Source: Streptomyces sp. H27-C3 (GTDB lineage: Bacteria > Actinomycetota > Actinomycetes > Streptomycetales > Streptomycetaceae). Taken from it: DNA of 64,000 nt. The stretch spans positions 1 through 64,000 of the forward strand of contig NZ_JASITA010000027.1 of assembly GCF_030063415.1 (NCBI RefSeq), written 5' to 3'. The notes beneath the pieces were generated by a model. The model searched no databases. It saw only the letters and a program-made list of their open reading frames with translations, and was not told the origin of the DNA. This document shows positions 7,956 through 16,328 of the stretch, piece after piece. Both the position numbers and the translations under genes were made by a program. The stretch's first letter is position 1, and every line of letters begins with the position of its first letter.

Positions 7956-9053
7956 TTAGCTGGCGTCGTTGTCCTGCGGGGGCTCGGCTGTCTTGCGGCG
8001 GCGGGCGGCGATCACGGCGCCGCTGCCCGCGGCGACGAGGACTCCGCCACCGCCGAGGATCCACGGGGTTGCGTCGGCGCCGGTATGGGCCAGGGAGCCG
8101 GCCGGGGCCTTCGGTGTCGTCCCAGCCGTCGGGGCTGCCGCCGGGACAGTCGAGTCGTCGGCGTCCGGTGAAGCGGAATCGGCAGGGGTGGGCTGCCCTC
8201 CGCCAGAGGGGCTGTCGGTCGGCTTGCCTGTCGGCTTCTCGGAGGGGTCGTCGGGCTTCGGCGTGGGCTTGCCTGTCGGCTTCTCGGAGGGGTCGTCGGG
8301 CTTCGGCGTGGGCTTGCCTGTCGGCTTCTCGGACGGGTCGGGCTTCGGGGTGGTTGCGGTCTTGCCATTGGTGACGGTCACGGTGACCGGGGCACCGGGG
8401 CCCGCGCTGAAGGTCTTCGCGGGCTTGTAGAGGTCGTAGCCCTGGGGAGCCTTGACCTGCTTGACCCAGAACTCAGTCTTTCGGCTGCTCACGGGCAGCT
8501 CACCCGTGGCCGTCCCCTGCGACCCGGTAGTGAGGGTGAGCAGCGTGTCGCTGCCCGTTCCGATGTTCACGGTGGAGCCGGGCAAGAGCTTTCCCGTCTT
8601 GTCGTCCTTGGCCTGGAGGAGGACCTTGGCGGCTTTGAACGGGTCGGTGATCGTCAGCCGCGCCGTCGCGCCTGGGGTGACGATGACGTCTTGGTCGGCG
8701 ACGACCTCGTGGAGCGGGCTTCCGGAAGATGTTTCCTTCAACCGGTAGATGCCGGGAGTGAGGTCGGGGAAGGTCAGTTTCCCCTGTGCGTCGGTCTTTC
8801 CGCGCCCGGTTTCTTGACCGGTGGCATCGAGGAGGAGGAACGCCGCGCCCGACAGAACGTCCCCGGCGGTGTCCTTCTTGGTAATCGCGATGCTGCCTGC
8901 ATCCGGAGCGGGGGTCTCGGTGGGAGAGGTGGAGGCGGAGGGTGTCGGCTCGGACGGCTGGGCGAATGCGGTTGGCGCCCAGGTGAGGGTGCCGGTCACC
9001 GCGGCGGCAAGGGCAGCCGATCGGACGGCGCCGCGGACGATACGAGCATGCAC
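7956..9053 (-). CDS. SpaA-like sortase-anchored surface protein
   Basis: A 365-residue exported wall protein. It has a signal peptide (positive start, AALAAAVTGTLTWAPTAFA, cleavage near residue 32) and a low-complexity Ser/Pro/Thr spacer. A SpaA/prealbumin-like domain follows from about residue 50 (ITKKDTAGDVLSGAAFLLLD, with GKLTFPDLTPGIYRLKET further on), then a second beta domain to about 225. A Lys/Pro/Asp repeat region leads to the C-terminal LAHTG sortase motif near 321-325, a hydrophobic helix and an ARRR tail. LAxTG signals are typical Streptomyces class E sortase substrates. It is the only clear surface adhesin-like gene on the element, so a mating or attachment role is possible but inferred. 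Confidence 0.88.
   Translation of the reverse strand: MHARIVRGAVRSAALAAAVTGTLTWAPTAFAQPSEPTPSASTSPTETPAPDAGSIAITKKDTAGDVLSGAAFLLLDATGQETGRGKTDAQGKLTFPDLTPGIYRLKETSSGSPLHEVVADQDVIVTPGATARLTITDPFKAAKVLLQAKDDKTGKLLPGSTVNIGTGSDTLLTLTTGSQGTATGELPVSSRKTEFWVKQVKAPQGYDLYKPAKTFSAGPGAPVTVTVTNGKTATTPKPDPSEKPTGKPTPKPDDPSEKPTGKPTPKPDDPSEKPTGKPTDSPSGGGQPTPADSASPDADDSTVPAAAPTAGTTPKAPAGSLAHTGADATPWILGGGGVLVAAGSGAVIAARRRKTAEPPQDNDAS
8222..8353 (-). repeat. 45-bp tandem repeat inside the surface-protein gene
   Basis: Two exact 45-bp units (8222-8266 and 8267-8311) and a third, slightly shortened one encode a 15-residue KPTPKPDDPSEKPTG repeat. It forms the wall-spanning stalk, and copy number may vary by slippage. 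Confidence 0.85.
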
Positions 9054-9172
9054 AGGGAAAGGGCTCCTTGATTAGGTGGGGTGGAGAAGTCATCGAGCAC
9101 GGCCGGCAGCCGGGGCTGGTGGCGGCGGGGCGGGCCTGCGCGGAACGCTGGGCAGTGGGTTGGAGCTGAGGA

Positions 9173-9661
9173 TCAGCGCGCGCGGCCACCACTGAGAGTG
9201 GCGGGCGGGGCGGGAACCGTACGGGCTGCGCGGCCCGCAGGGCGGCCCGACGCTGACGCGGGCCAGGCACCGGGGAACCAGACGGCGCTGTACTGCTCGA
9301 TGGCGTCGCGCAGCCCGGTGGTGACGGCGCCCTCCCACGGCGGCTTGCCGGGGCGGTGGTACGTGTCGAACGTGCCGTACTGCTTGGTGCGCACCATGGT
9401 GCGCTGGGCTTCGTCTCGGCGGTGGAAGGTGCCGTGGTCCACGAAGCTGAGGGCCACGGCGTCGATCTCTCCGCGGTCCGCGTGGATGATCGCCAGGCGC
9501 AGGCCGCCGTAGGTGTCCGCGTGGATCGTTCCGGTAAAGCCGATCCGCAGACGCAGGGGTGCGCCCGGGGCTGGGGTGGCGTAGTAGGTGTTGCCCACGA
9601 CGGCGTGGTCGGTGAAGGGGAGGCACAGTTCGGCGAAGAACTCGGGGGCCTGCAGGGACAA
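9173..9661 (-). CDS. Hypothetical protein with Pro/Ala/Arg tail
   Basis: A 162-residue soluble protein starting MSLQAPEFFAEL. The core is beta-rich (LRIGFTGTIHADTYGGLRLA, then IHADRGEIDAVALSF). A helix-rich stretch ending TTGLRDAIEQYSAVWFPG is followed by a Pro/Ala/Arg tail closing in GGRAR. It lies 30 bases after the DUF317 gene at 9692 on the same strand and is probably in its operon with the ATP-grasp gene. No known family was recognised. The basic tail is shared with many unrelated proteins in this window. Confidence 0.65.
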   Translation of the reverse strand: MSLQAPEFFAELCLPFTDHAVVGNTYYATPAPGAPLRLRIGFTGTIHADTYGGLRLAIIHADRGEIDAVALSFVDHGTFHRRDEAQRTMVRTKQYGTFDTYHRPGKPPWEGAVTTGLRDAIEQYSAVWFPGAWPASASGRPAGRAARTVPAPPATLSGGRAR

Positions 9662-9691
9662 GAGGTCTCTCCGGTCGGGGTCGTGCTGGGG

Positions 9692-10564
9692 TTATCGGCG
9701 CGGGCCGGGCAGGGCCGGGCGGCTGGTGGTGCTCCAGCGCGGGACGCTGGGAGCCGGGAGGGCGGCCGGACGGCGTGATGAGGCGGCCCGTTGGAGGTCG
9801 AGTGGGGTGGGGGCCGACGGCTCTGAAGGCAGGATGGGCGTGAGGTGGGCCATGCCCTTGATGTAGCTGTAGGTGTCCTGTCGCCACCGGGGAAGCGGTG
9901 CCGGGTCGGATACGCACTGGGTGACGGCGGCCAGCAGGGCGACTGGGGTATCGGTACTGGCGGTGGCGTACCAGGCGGGCCGGTCGATGGACTTGCCGGC
10001 CCACAGGTGCCAGCGGGCGTCGCGTGTGGTCAGCTCGGCTTCTGGATCGAGGTCGCCGGTGGTGACCTCCATTCCGGCCAACCGGTCCGGCGACTGAACC
10101 GCGAAGATGCCCTGACGGCGACGCTCTATCTCCCAGCCCTGCTGGAAGAGTGGGCCCACGGCTCGGGCGGGGTCGTGCTCGTCGGTCCGGGCGTCCGGCC
10201 GGGCGAGGTAGGCGTCCGGCCCCTGTTCATAGGCTCCCGCGAGTGCGGTGGTGAAGGCTTGCACGAATTCGGTGGGGGTTCGGTCGTTGAAGCAGACGCC
10301 CCAGGCCGGCGGGCCGAACGCGTCCTTGTAGGCGTTGATGCGCCATAGCCCGTCGTCCTCACCTTCGGGGAGGTAACCCAGGCGCACGCGCCGGTCGGGG
10401 GCGGTCACGTAGGCGTTGCCGAGGTCGTCGTGCTGGAGGTCCCAGCCGAGGCCCAGGAGCGGAGCGAGGGCGGGGTCGCCAATCCCGGTCGTAGAGGCGA
10501 GATAGCGCGGGGAGACGAAGACATCCCCGTCGATGGCGAAGCGCGGATCGCTCTCCGGGGTCAT
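9692..10564 (-). CDS. DUF317 (SPDY) domain protein
   Basis: A 290-residue protein from ATG 10564, whose first codon overlaps the ATP-grasp stop (ATGA). It shows the family N-terminal signature SPRYLASTTGIGDP, the 'APDRRVRLGYLPEGE' strand, and two repeats each ending in a helix (TEFVQAFTTALAG and VALLAAVTQCVSD). A second SPD-type motif (VQSPDRLAGMEV) follows the glutamine-rich 'FQQGWEIERR'. The tail is low-complexity Ser/Pro/Arg, ending PGPRR. Overlap with the ligase gene implies coupled production. Confidence 0.82.
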   Translation of the reverse strand: MTPESDPRFAIDGDVFVSPRYLASTTGIGDPALAPLLGLGWDLQHDDLGNAYVTAPDRRVRLGYLPEGEDDGLWRINAYKDAFGPPAWGVCFNDRTPTEFVQAFTTALAGAYEQGPDAYLARPDARTDEHDPARAVGPLFQQGWEIERRRQGIFAVQSPDRLAGMEVTTGDLDPEAELTTRDARWHLWAGKSIDRPAWYATASTDTPVALLAAVTQCVSDPAPLPRWRQDTYSYIKGMAHLTPILPSEPSAPTPLDLQRAASSRRPAALPAPSVPRWSTTSRPALPGPRR

Positions 10565-11838
10565 CGGTCGACCTGCGTGGTGACGGTGATCTCGTCGGCG
10601 GCCGTGTCGAGCCGGTCGTTGACCTCGGTAGTGTCGCGGCCGGTGACGATGTAGAACCCGGCCCTGGCAGTGAACAGGTCGCCCTCGGGCGGCAGTAGGA
10701 GCGGGTCGCCGACCTTGCGGATCCACTGGACCTGCCGCAGCCAAGGGGTGTGGGCGGCGAACGGCTGGTTGATCTGCCGTTCCGTGAGGGTGCCGGAGGC
10801 CGCCGGGTAGAGCATGCGGATTCCCGCAGCCTGCTGACGGCTGGGGGTGATGTCCGGGTTGTGCCCGCAGGCGAGGGCGGCGGCGGCCCGGGGAAGGTCG
10901 ATGCCGGTGGCAAGGCGGACGAGGTGGCCGATCATGTCGCCGCCCAGACGTGCGTTCACCTCGATCAGCCGGGGCTGGCCGTCGACCATGCGCATCTCGA
11001 CGTGCTGCACGCCGTCGGTGATTCCCAGGGCCTTGACCGCGGCAGCGGCGACCGGAGCGACCTGGGCGAGGAGCGGATCGCGAGCATCGACGGTGTGCCC
11101 GGTCTCGTCGAAGTACGGTGCGGGCCCGAGACTTTTACGGGTCACCGCGACGGCAGTGGTTACGCCACGGTGGGTAACGCATTCGACGGAGACCTCCGGC
11201 CCGTCGAGGTACTCCTCGACCAGGACGGCGGTGTCCTCGCGGCTCTGGCTCGCCCCTGAGGCGAACGCGAAGGCGGCGGGCAGTTCCTCGGGCTGGTCGA
11301 TGCGGATCACGCCGATGCTTCCAGCGAACGCGGTGGGCTTGATGACGGCGGGATAGCCGATGGTCATCGTCGCCAGTCCGGCCTCCAACAGCGTCTGGGC
11401 CTTCATTGACGCGGCCGACGGCACCCCGTGGCGGGCGAACAGGCTGCGGGCGGTGGCCTTGTTGCGGCAGGCCCGCATCACCTCCACAGGGTTCGCCGGC
11501 AGGCCGAGTCCGCGGGCAAGACGGGCGGCGGGGACGAGGTGCCACTCGTCCCAAGTGACGGCACCGGCGAGTTCGTGACGTGCCGCCAAGGCCCGGCCGG
11601 CCGCCAGCAGGGCGGTGTCGTCATAGAGATCGACGACGGCATGGTCGACGATGTACGGCCTTTCCCACGAGGGCTCGGTGCCGGTGAGCAGGACGACGTC
11701 GTAGGCGGCGGCGACCTGCTCAAGACAGTACGAGCGATACGTCTCATCGCCAGGAGAAACGACGAGGACGAGGGGGGAACCCGGGGAATTGCGCTTGATG
11801 CACGATTCGTTGGACGGGGAGCTGGGGACCTGCGGCAT
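10561..11838 (-). CDS. ATP-grasp carboxylate-amine ligase-like protein
   Basis: ATG 11838 has a GAAAGGA site upstream and gives 425 residues. The N-terminal Rossmann-like part (PLVLVVSPGDETY) is followed by an ATP-grasp fold: YPAVIKPTAFAGSIGVIRI around 165, VLVEEYLDGPEVSVECV around 210, and the metal-binding HVEMRMVDGQPRLIEVNAR/LGGDMIG segment around 310. Proteins of this layout join a carboxylate to an amine using ATP, making dipeptides or amino-acid conjugates. The substrate cannot be told. Its stop overlaps the DUF317 start. It points away from the recombinase gene across about 100 bases. Confidence 0.85.
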   Translation of the reverse strand: MPQVPSSPSNESCIKRNSPGSPLVLVVSPGDETYRSYCLEQVAAAYDVVLLTGTEPSWERPYIVDHAVVDLYDDTALLAAGRALAARHELAGAVTWDEWHLVPAARLARGLGLPANPVEVMRACRNKATARSLFARHGVPSAASMKAQTLLEAGLATMTIGYPAVIKPTAFAGSIGVIRIDQPEELPAAFAFASGASQSREDTAVLVEEYLDGPEVSVECVTHRGVTTAVAVTRKSLGPAPYFDETGHTVDARDPLLAQVAPVAAAAVKALGITDGVQHVEMRMVDGQPRLIEVNARLGGDMIGHLVRLATGIDLPRAAAALACGHNPDITPSRQQAAGIRMLYPAASGTLTERQINQPFAAHTPWLRQVQWIRKVGDPLLLPPEGDLFTARAGFYIVTGRDTTEVNDRLDTAADEITVTTQVDR

Positions 11839-11942
11839 TAGGCCAGGGTCCTTTCTATCAATTGGAGGGTTGTTGACCTGCTTCTTTGTGGGCAGGCATG
11901 CATCTGATGCAAGAATCACGCACTCAACGGTTGGAGGGGTGC

Positions 11943-13049
11943 GTGTCGACGACGGGCTTGAGTGAGGGGTCGGCGCGTCTGGTGCTGCTGGACGGCGTCT
12001 CGCTGCTGCATCCCGAAGACGCGGTGTTCGAGGCGATGTTGGAGGGCTGGGGTCGCCAGCAACGCGGAGGACGGCGGCTTCAGCCGAAGACCGTCCACGA
12101 CCGCCAGCGCCTGATCCGGCGGTTTGGCGCGTACACGAACGCCTATCCGTGGCAGTGGGCGGCGGCGGACTGCGACGAGTGGATGACCTACCTGATCGCG
12201 GAACTGCATCGCGCCGAGTCGACGATCCGTACCTATCAGGGCGTGCTGCGGCTGTTCTGCGACTACATCACCTCGCCGCACTACCAGTGGCCCGACGAGT
12301 GCGAACTGCGCTTCGGTACGCACCCGGTGCAGATCTGCCACGAGTGGAACACCGTCGCGCACCTGACGGACTACGAGGGCGATCCGGACCGCCGGCCGAT
12401 GACCCGCGAGGAGTGCCAGGCGTTCTTCGACTACGCCGACGAGCAGGTCGACCGGGCTGTCCGGCTGGGCCGCAAGGGCGCGCTCGCCGCGTACCGGGAT
12501 GCCACGGTCTTCAAGACGATCTACGGGTGGGGTCTGCGGGCGACGGAGACCTCCCGCCTGGACGTGCCCGACTTCTACCGCAACCCGAAGGCACCGGAGT
12601 TGGGCCGTTTCGGCTCGCTGCATGTGCGCTACGGCAAACGGTCGAGGGGTTCGCCGCCCCGGCGCCGGATGGTGCTGAGCGTGATGCCGTGGGCGGTCGA
12701 CTCCGTCCAGGACTACGTCACCAATGTGCGTCCCCGGTATGCCGACGCGGCCCGCAAGCCCGCGCTGTGGCTGACCGAACGGGGCGGCAGACTGCAACCC
12801 CGGGAGATCGAGGAGCGGTTCGCGACCTACCGCGACGCCCTGGGGATGGACAAGGAGCTGGTGCCGCACTGCCTGCGGCACAGCCACGTCACCCACCAGA
12901 TCGAGGACGGGGCCGATGCGACCTTCGATCAGAATCAGGTCGGGCACCGGTTCGCGTCGACCACGGCGCTCTACACCGGGGTCAGCGGAGACTTCATGAA
13001 CACCATGATGCGCAAGGTCTTGGACCGGGCGCTGGACATCGGGCAGTAG
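11943..13049 (+). CDS. Tyrosine-type site-specific recombinase
   Basis: GTG 11943 follows GGAGGGG by about 4 bases and gives 368 residues. An N-terminal SAM-like core-binding domain (about 50-120) leads to the catalytic domain. Visible catalytic residues are Arg199 (GWGLRATE), His309-x-x-Arg312 (HCLRH), His335 (QVGHRFAST) and Tyr344 (ALYTG). It should cut and join DNA through a phosphotyrosine bond. It is followed after 9 bases by the HTH gene and may need both downstream proteins for recombination. All catalytic residues are intact. Confidence 0.92.
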   Translation: MSTTGLSEGSARLVLLDGVSLLHPEDAVFEAMLEGWGRQQRGGRRLQPKTVHDRQRLIRRFGAYTNAYPWQWAAADCDEWMTYLIAELHRAESTIRTYQGVLRLFCDYITSPHYQWPDECELRFGTHPVQICHEWNTVAHLTDYEGDPDRRPMTREECQAFFDYADEQVDRAVRLGRKGALAAYRDATVFKTIYGWGLRATETSRLDVPDFYRNPKAPELGRFGSLHVRYGKRSRGSPPRRRMVLSVMPWAVDSVQDYVTNVRPRYADAARKPALWLTERGGRLQPREIEERFATYRDALGMDKELVPHCLRHSHVTHQIEDGADATFDQNQVGHRFASTTALYTGVSGDFMNTMMRKVLDRALDIGQ

Positions 13050-13058
13050 GGAGCGGAC

Positions 13059-13403
13059 ATGACGGCGAAGCTGGACTACCGGTGGCGTCTGCGCGAGGTG
13101 ATGGCCACCCGCGGGCACTTCCAGACCACCGATCTCGTCCCGCTGCTGGCCGAGCGGGGCATCGAGCTGTCCGCCAGCCAGACGTACCGGCTGGTGACCG
13201 AGCGCCCCGAGCGGCTGAGCCTGAAGACGTTGATGGCCCTGCTCGACATCCTCGGCTGCGCGATGGACGACCTCATCGAGCCCGTCGCCGTCTCCGGTGC
13301 CGGCCGGAAGAAGGCCGCCTCCGGCCACAGCACCCCGGCGGGTGAAGGCCCTTCGGGAGTCGGGGGCTTCCGGCCCAAGCGGGCCCGTATCGTGCCCGAA
13401 TAG
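13059..13403 (+). CDS. Small XRE/Cro-type helix-turn-helix protein
   Basis: A 114-residue protein starting at ATG 13059, right after the recombinase gene. The first 75 residues form a Cro/C1 HTH (TTDLVPLLAERGIELSASQT, then YRLVTERPERLSLKTLMALL) ending CAMDDLIEPV, the usual Cro/C1-family close. The tail is Gly/Arg-rich and ends ARIVPE. It could regulate the recombinase operon or act as a recombination directionality or accessory protein. It is likely co-transcribed with its neighbours. Confidence 0.85.
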   Translation: MTAKLDYRWRLREVMATRGHFQTTDLVPLLAERGIELSASQTYRLVTERPERLSLKTLMALLDILGCAMDDLIEPVAVSGAGRKKAASGHSTPAGEGPSGVGGFRPKRARIVPE

Positions 13404-13412
13404 GAGACGCTC

Positions 13413-15914
13413 GTGTCCGAGAAGGAGCCGCGCTTCGCCGTCGAGCCCGAGCAGGTCATCATCGAGGCCGTGCGGGCCGTCGAGCCGCAGCTCGACGCCG
13501 TGCTGGTGAAGAAGGTGCTGCTCGCGACGCTCCAGCGCCGTCCCGCCCGCCGTGAGGTGGCCCGCTTCCTTGAGGCGGGACCCGAACTCCTCACGTCGGG
13601 AAGGCCCGAAGGGCCCACCTCGCTCGGCCGTCTGCTGCGCGCCCTGCGGGAGAACGGGGCGATCCACGTGCAGCTCCCCCGCTGTACGCGGTGCGGAGCA
13701 CGCAGACCGCTGAAGATCAGACATGACCAGACGCGGATCTGTGCTTCCTGCCTGGCCCGGGTGATCGCGGTGGCCAATCCGTGCGCACTCTGCGGCAGCC
13801 GCAACTACTCCGGCCGCGACCGCGACGGGCGTCCCCGGTGCAGTGCGCATCCGCCCGACGACGGCCGCGACGTCCTGGCCGACCTGGTCGGGCTCGTGAC
13901 CGCCACTGCCCAACTGCCCCCGGACGTGGTCGAGCAGGCGGTCTGTTCGGTGGAGCGGAGCAAGACCGGCCGGCTGCGACTGCTGTGGGCCCTCGAAGAC
14001 CATCCCCGGCTGCTCACCGGCGACGGCGCCCACGGACCGGCCCGGGGGCTGCGGCTCATCCAGGCACTGATCGCGCGCGGCGCCGACCATCTCGTCGACC
14101 CGCCCTGCCCGTTCTGCCACCGCACCACCACGCTCGACATGGGACGCGACGGGCTGCGCTGCTGCCGCACCTGCTGGAAGAAGGTCCGGGCCCAGCCCTG
14201 TTCGCAGTGCGCACGCAGCTCCCCGGTGGCCACCCGCACCCCCGACGGCCTGCCGCTGTGTGCGAACTGCTGCCGGACCACCCCTTTTCACCAGCGCATC
14301 TGCGTCCGGTGCGGTGAACTGCGGCGTGCGGTCCAGCGCACCGCCGACGGCCCACTGTGCTCGCACTGTTTCCAACTGCCGACCGCCGCCTGCTCGCTCT
14401 GCAACACCACCCGGCCGTGCCACTTCGCCCAGAGCGCCACCCCGGTGTGCGGGCCGTGCCAGATCAAGGCGAGGCCGCCCAAGGAATGCAGCCGGTGCGG
14501 GCTGCTGCGCCGCGCCGAGTACCGCACCGAGGCCGGAGAACCGCTGTGCGGGCGGTGCGGCGTGCCCCGCATCCCGTGCTCGCAATGCAGTCGATCCCGG
14601 CGCGTCGTGGGCCGGACCGGCGAGGGCGAGCCGCTGTGTGACACCTGCTGGAACCGCCATGAGCGTGTCCGTCGGCCCTGCTCCGGGTGCGGCGTCGTCG
14701 AAAAGCTCTTCCACTACGGGCTGTGTCCGGCCTGTGCCGCGCGACGTCAGCTCTCGCTCGCGCTCACCGATCCCCCGAGCGCGGAGGAAGCCGTGCGCCC
14801 GGAACTGGAGCCCGTCTACGCGGCCTTGCTCCAGGTCACCCCGCACGCCCTGCTCGCCTGGCTGCGCCTTGGTTCCGCCCGGCACATCCTGCACCAGTTC
14901 GCCCAGGACACCGGCCCCGTCAGCCACGAGGTACTCGACGGCTGCCAGCCCGTGAAGGTCGTCCGGCATCTGCGCGCCGTCCTGGTCGCGGGCGGCGCTC
15001 TGCCGCGGCGTGACGAGCACCTTGCCGAACTGGAGCTCTGGCTCGGCCGGGCGTACGCACGCCTCAGCTCTGCTGAGGAACGCAACGCCCTGCGCAGCTT
15101 CGTCACCTGGCATCACCTTCACCGGCTGCGGCGCCAGGGGAAACCCGTCACCCAAGGACAGGCAGAGGGGGTGCGGCACGAGGTCTCCGCCAACGTGCGG
15201 CTGCTGTCCTGGCTCGCCCACCAGGGCCGTGATCTCTCCTCCTGCACCCAGGACCACATCGACGCCTGGCTCGCCGAAGGCTCCGCCAACCGCACCCTGA
15301 TCCGTTCGTTCATGATGTGGGCGGCCCGCCGCGCTCTGGCGCCGCCGCTGCATGTCCCCTTCCCCATTTCGGCGTTCAGCGCCGAGGTCATCGCCCAGGA
15401 CCTGCGCTGGGACCTGGTGCGCCGTCTCGCCCGCGACGAAGGACTCGGTGATGTCGACCGCGCCGCCGGCCTGCTGGTGCTGCTGTTCGCGCAGCCGCCC
15501 AGCCGCATCATTCAGCTGACCTGCGAGCACGTCACAGACACCGGGGAGAAGGTCTCCGTACTGCTCGGCAAGGTCCCCGCCGACATGCCCGCACCCCTGG
15601 ACGAACTCGTGCGCCGACTGGTGCGCCGCCGCCGCGGCCACAGCGCCGTGCGACTGGCCGACGAGCCGTCGTGGCTGCTTCCCGGCGGCCACGCCGGACG
15701 GCCGATGGCCGCCGCCCACCTGAGCAATCGGCTCAAGCAGATCGGCATCCGCCCCCGCGCCGCCCGCCATACCGCCCTGATGGACATCGCCGCCGAACTG
15801 CCCGCCGTCGTCGTCAGCCGACTGCTCGGCTTCCACCAGAACACCGCCGACCAATGGCACCGCGAGAGCCGGGGATTCAGCCCCGACTACGCCGCCGACC
15901 TCAGCCGCCGCTGA
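13413..15914 (+). CDS. Large multi-zinc-ribbon protein with degenerate recombinase domain
   Basis: An 833-residue protein from GTG 13413. Residues 90-445 carry roughly nine zinc-ribbon repeats (CTRCGARR, CALCGSR, CVRCGELRR, CSRCGLLRR, CSGCG and others), each followed by a second CxxC. Residues 550-830 look like a tyrosine-recombinase SAM-like plus catalytic fold (RPRAARHTALMDIA, LLGFHQNTADQW). The position expected for the Tyr nucleophile is Trp815 and the HxxR His is Arg782, so it is probably not a cleaving enzyme. It ends the three-gene recombination set and may be a DNA-binding partner of the active recombinase. Confidence 0.8.
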   Translation: MSEKEPRFAVEPEQVIIEAVRAVEPQLDAVLVKKVLLATLQRRPARREVARFLEAGPELLTSGRPEGPTSLGRLLRALRENGAIHVQLPRCTRCGARRPLKIRHDQTRICASCLARVIAVANPCALCGSRNYSGRDRDGRPRCSAHPPDDGRDVLADLVGLVTATAQLPPDVVEQAVCSVERSKTGRLRLLWALEDHPRLLTGDGAHGPARGLRLIQALIARGADHLVDPPCPFCHRTTTLDMGRDGLRCCRTCWKKVRAQPCSQCARSSPVATRTPDGLPLCANCCRTTPFHQRICVRCGELRRAVQRTADGPLCSHCFQLPTAACSLCNTTRPCHFAQSATPVCGPCQIKARPPKECSRCGLLRRAEYRTEAGEPLCGRCGVPRIPCSQCSRSRRVVGRTGEGEPLCDTCWNRHERVRRPCSGCGVVEKLFHYGLCPACAARRQLSLALTDPPSAEEAVRPELEPVYAALLQVTPHALLAWLRLGSARHILHQFAQDTGPVSHEVLDGCQPVKVVRHLRAVLVAGGALPRRDEHLAELELWLGRAYARLSSAEERNALRSFVTWHHLHRLRRQGKPVTQGQAEGVRHEVSANVRLLSWLAHQGRDLSSCTQDHIDAWLAEGSANRTLIRSFMMWAARRALAPPLHVPFPISAFSAEVIAQDLRWDLVRRLARDEGLGDVDRAAGLLVLLFAQPPSRIIQLTCEHVTDTGEKVSVLLGKVPADMPAPLDELVRRLVRRRRGHSAVRLADEPSWLLPGGHAGRPMAAAHLSNRLKQIGIRPRAARHTALMDIAAELPAVVVSRLLGFHQNTADQWHRESRGFSPDYAADLSRR

Positions 15915-15945
15915 CCGACCCGCAGCCTGACGCCCACCCCCACTT

Positions 15946-15978
15946 GAGAATCCACGATTCCCTGAATTCAGGATTCTC
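15946..15978. promoter_or_regulatory. Likely metal-sensor operator
   Basis: GAGAATCC (15946-15953) and GGATTCTC (15971-15978) form an 8-bp inverted repeat, with a nested perfect palindrome CCTGAATTCAGG at 15961-15972. It lies 15 bases upstream of the ArsR-family start, where such repressors normally bind their own promoter. Confidence 0.6.
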
Positions 15979-15992
15979 TGTACTCTCGGGGA

Positions 15993-16328
15993 GTGCTGAC
16001 ACTTGCTACCGACATCGAAGTCCTGACGCGGTTCGGACGCGCCCTCGCCGACCCCATCCGCTGCCGCATCCTGCTCGCGCTGCGCGAAGCCCCGGCCTAC
16101 CCGGCCGACCTCGCCGACGCCCTGAACATCTCGCGCACCAGGCTGTCGAACCACCTGGCCTGCCTGCGCGACTGCGGTCTGGTCGTCACCGTCCCCGACG
16201 GCCGGCGCACCCGCTACGAACTCGCCGACGACCGCCTGGGCCACGCCCTGGACGACCTGCGCACCGCCGTCGTGGCCGTCGCCGCCGACCGCACCTGCAC
16301 GGAGACCGGCGAGAAGGGCTGCTGCTGA
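15993..16328 (+). CDS. cmtR: CmtR-type Cd(II)/Pb(II)-sensing repressor (ArsR family)
   Basis: A 111-residue winged-helix protein from GTG 15993. The recognition helix region reads RTRLSNHLACLRDCGLVV. Cys57, Cys61 and Cys102 fall at exactly the metal-ligand positions known from mycobacterial CmtR, which releases DNA on binding cadmium or lead. An extra Cys pair ends the protein (KGCC). It sits directly after the operator palindrome, and its stop is adjacent to the start of the transporter gene, so it should repress that pair and itself. Confidence 0.88.
   Translation: MLTLATDIEVLTRFGRALADPIRCRILLALREAPAYPADLADALNISRTRLSNHLACLRDCGLVVTVPDGRRTRYELADDRLGHALDDLRTAVVAVAADRTCTETGEKGCC

Noticed and set aside
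8222..8353. Regular repeats resembling a CRISPR array
   Set aside because: They are contiguous 45-bp coding repeats without spacers, inside the surface-protein gene.
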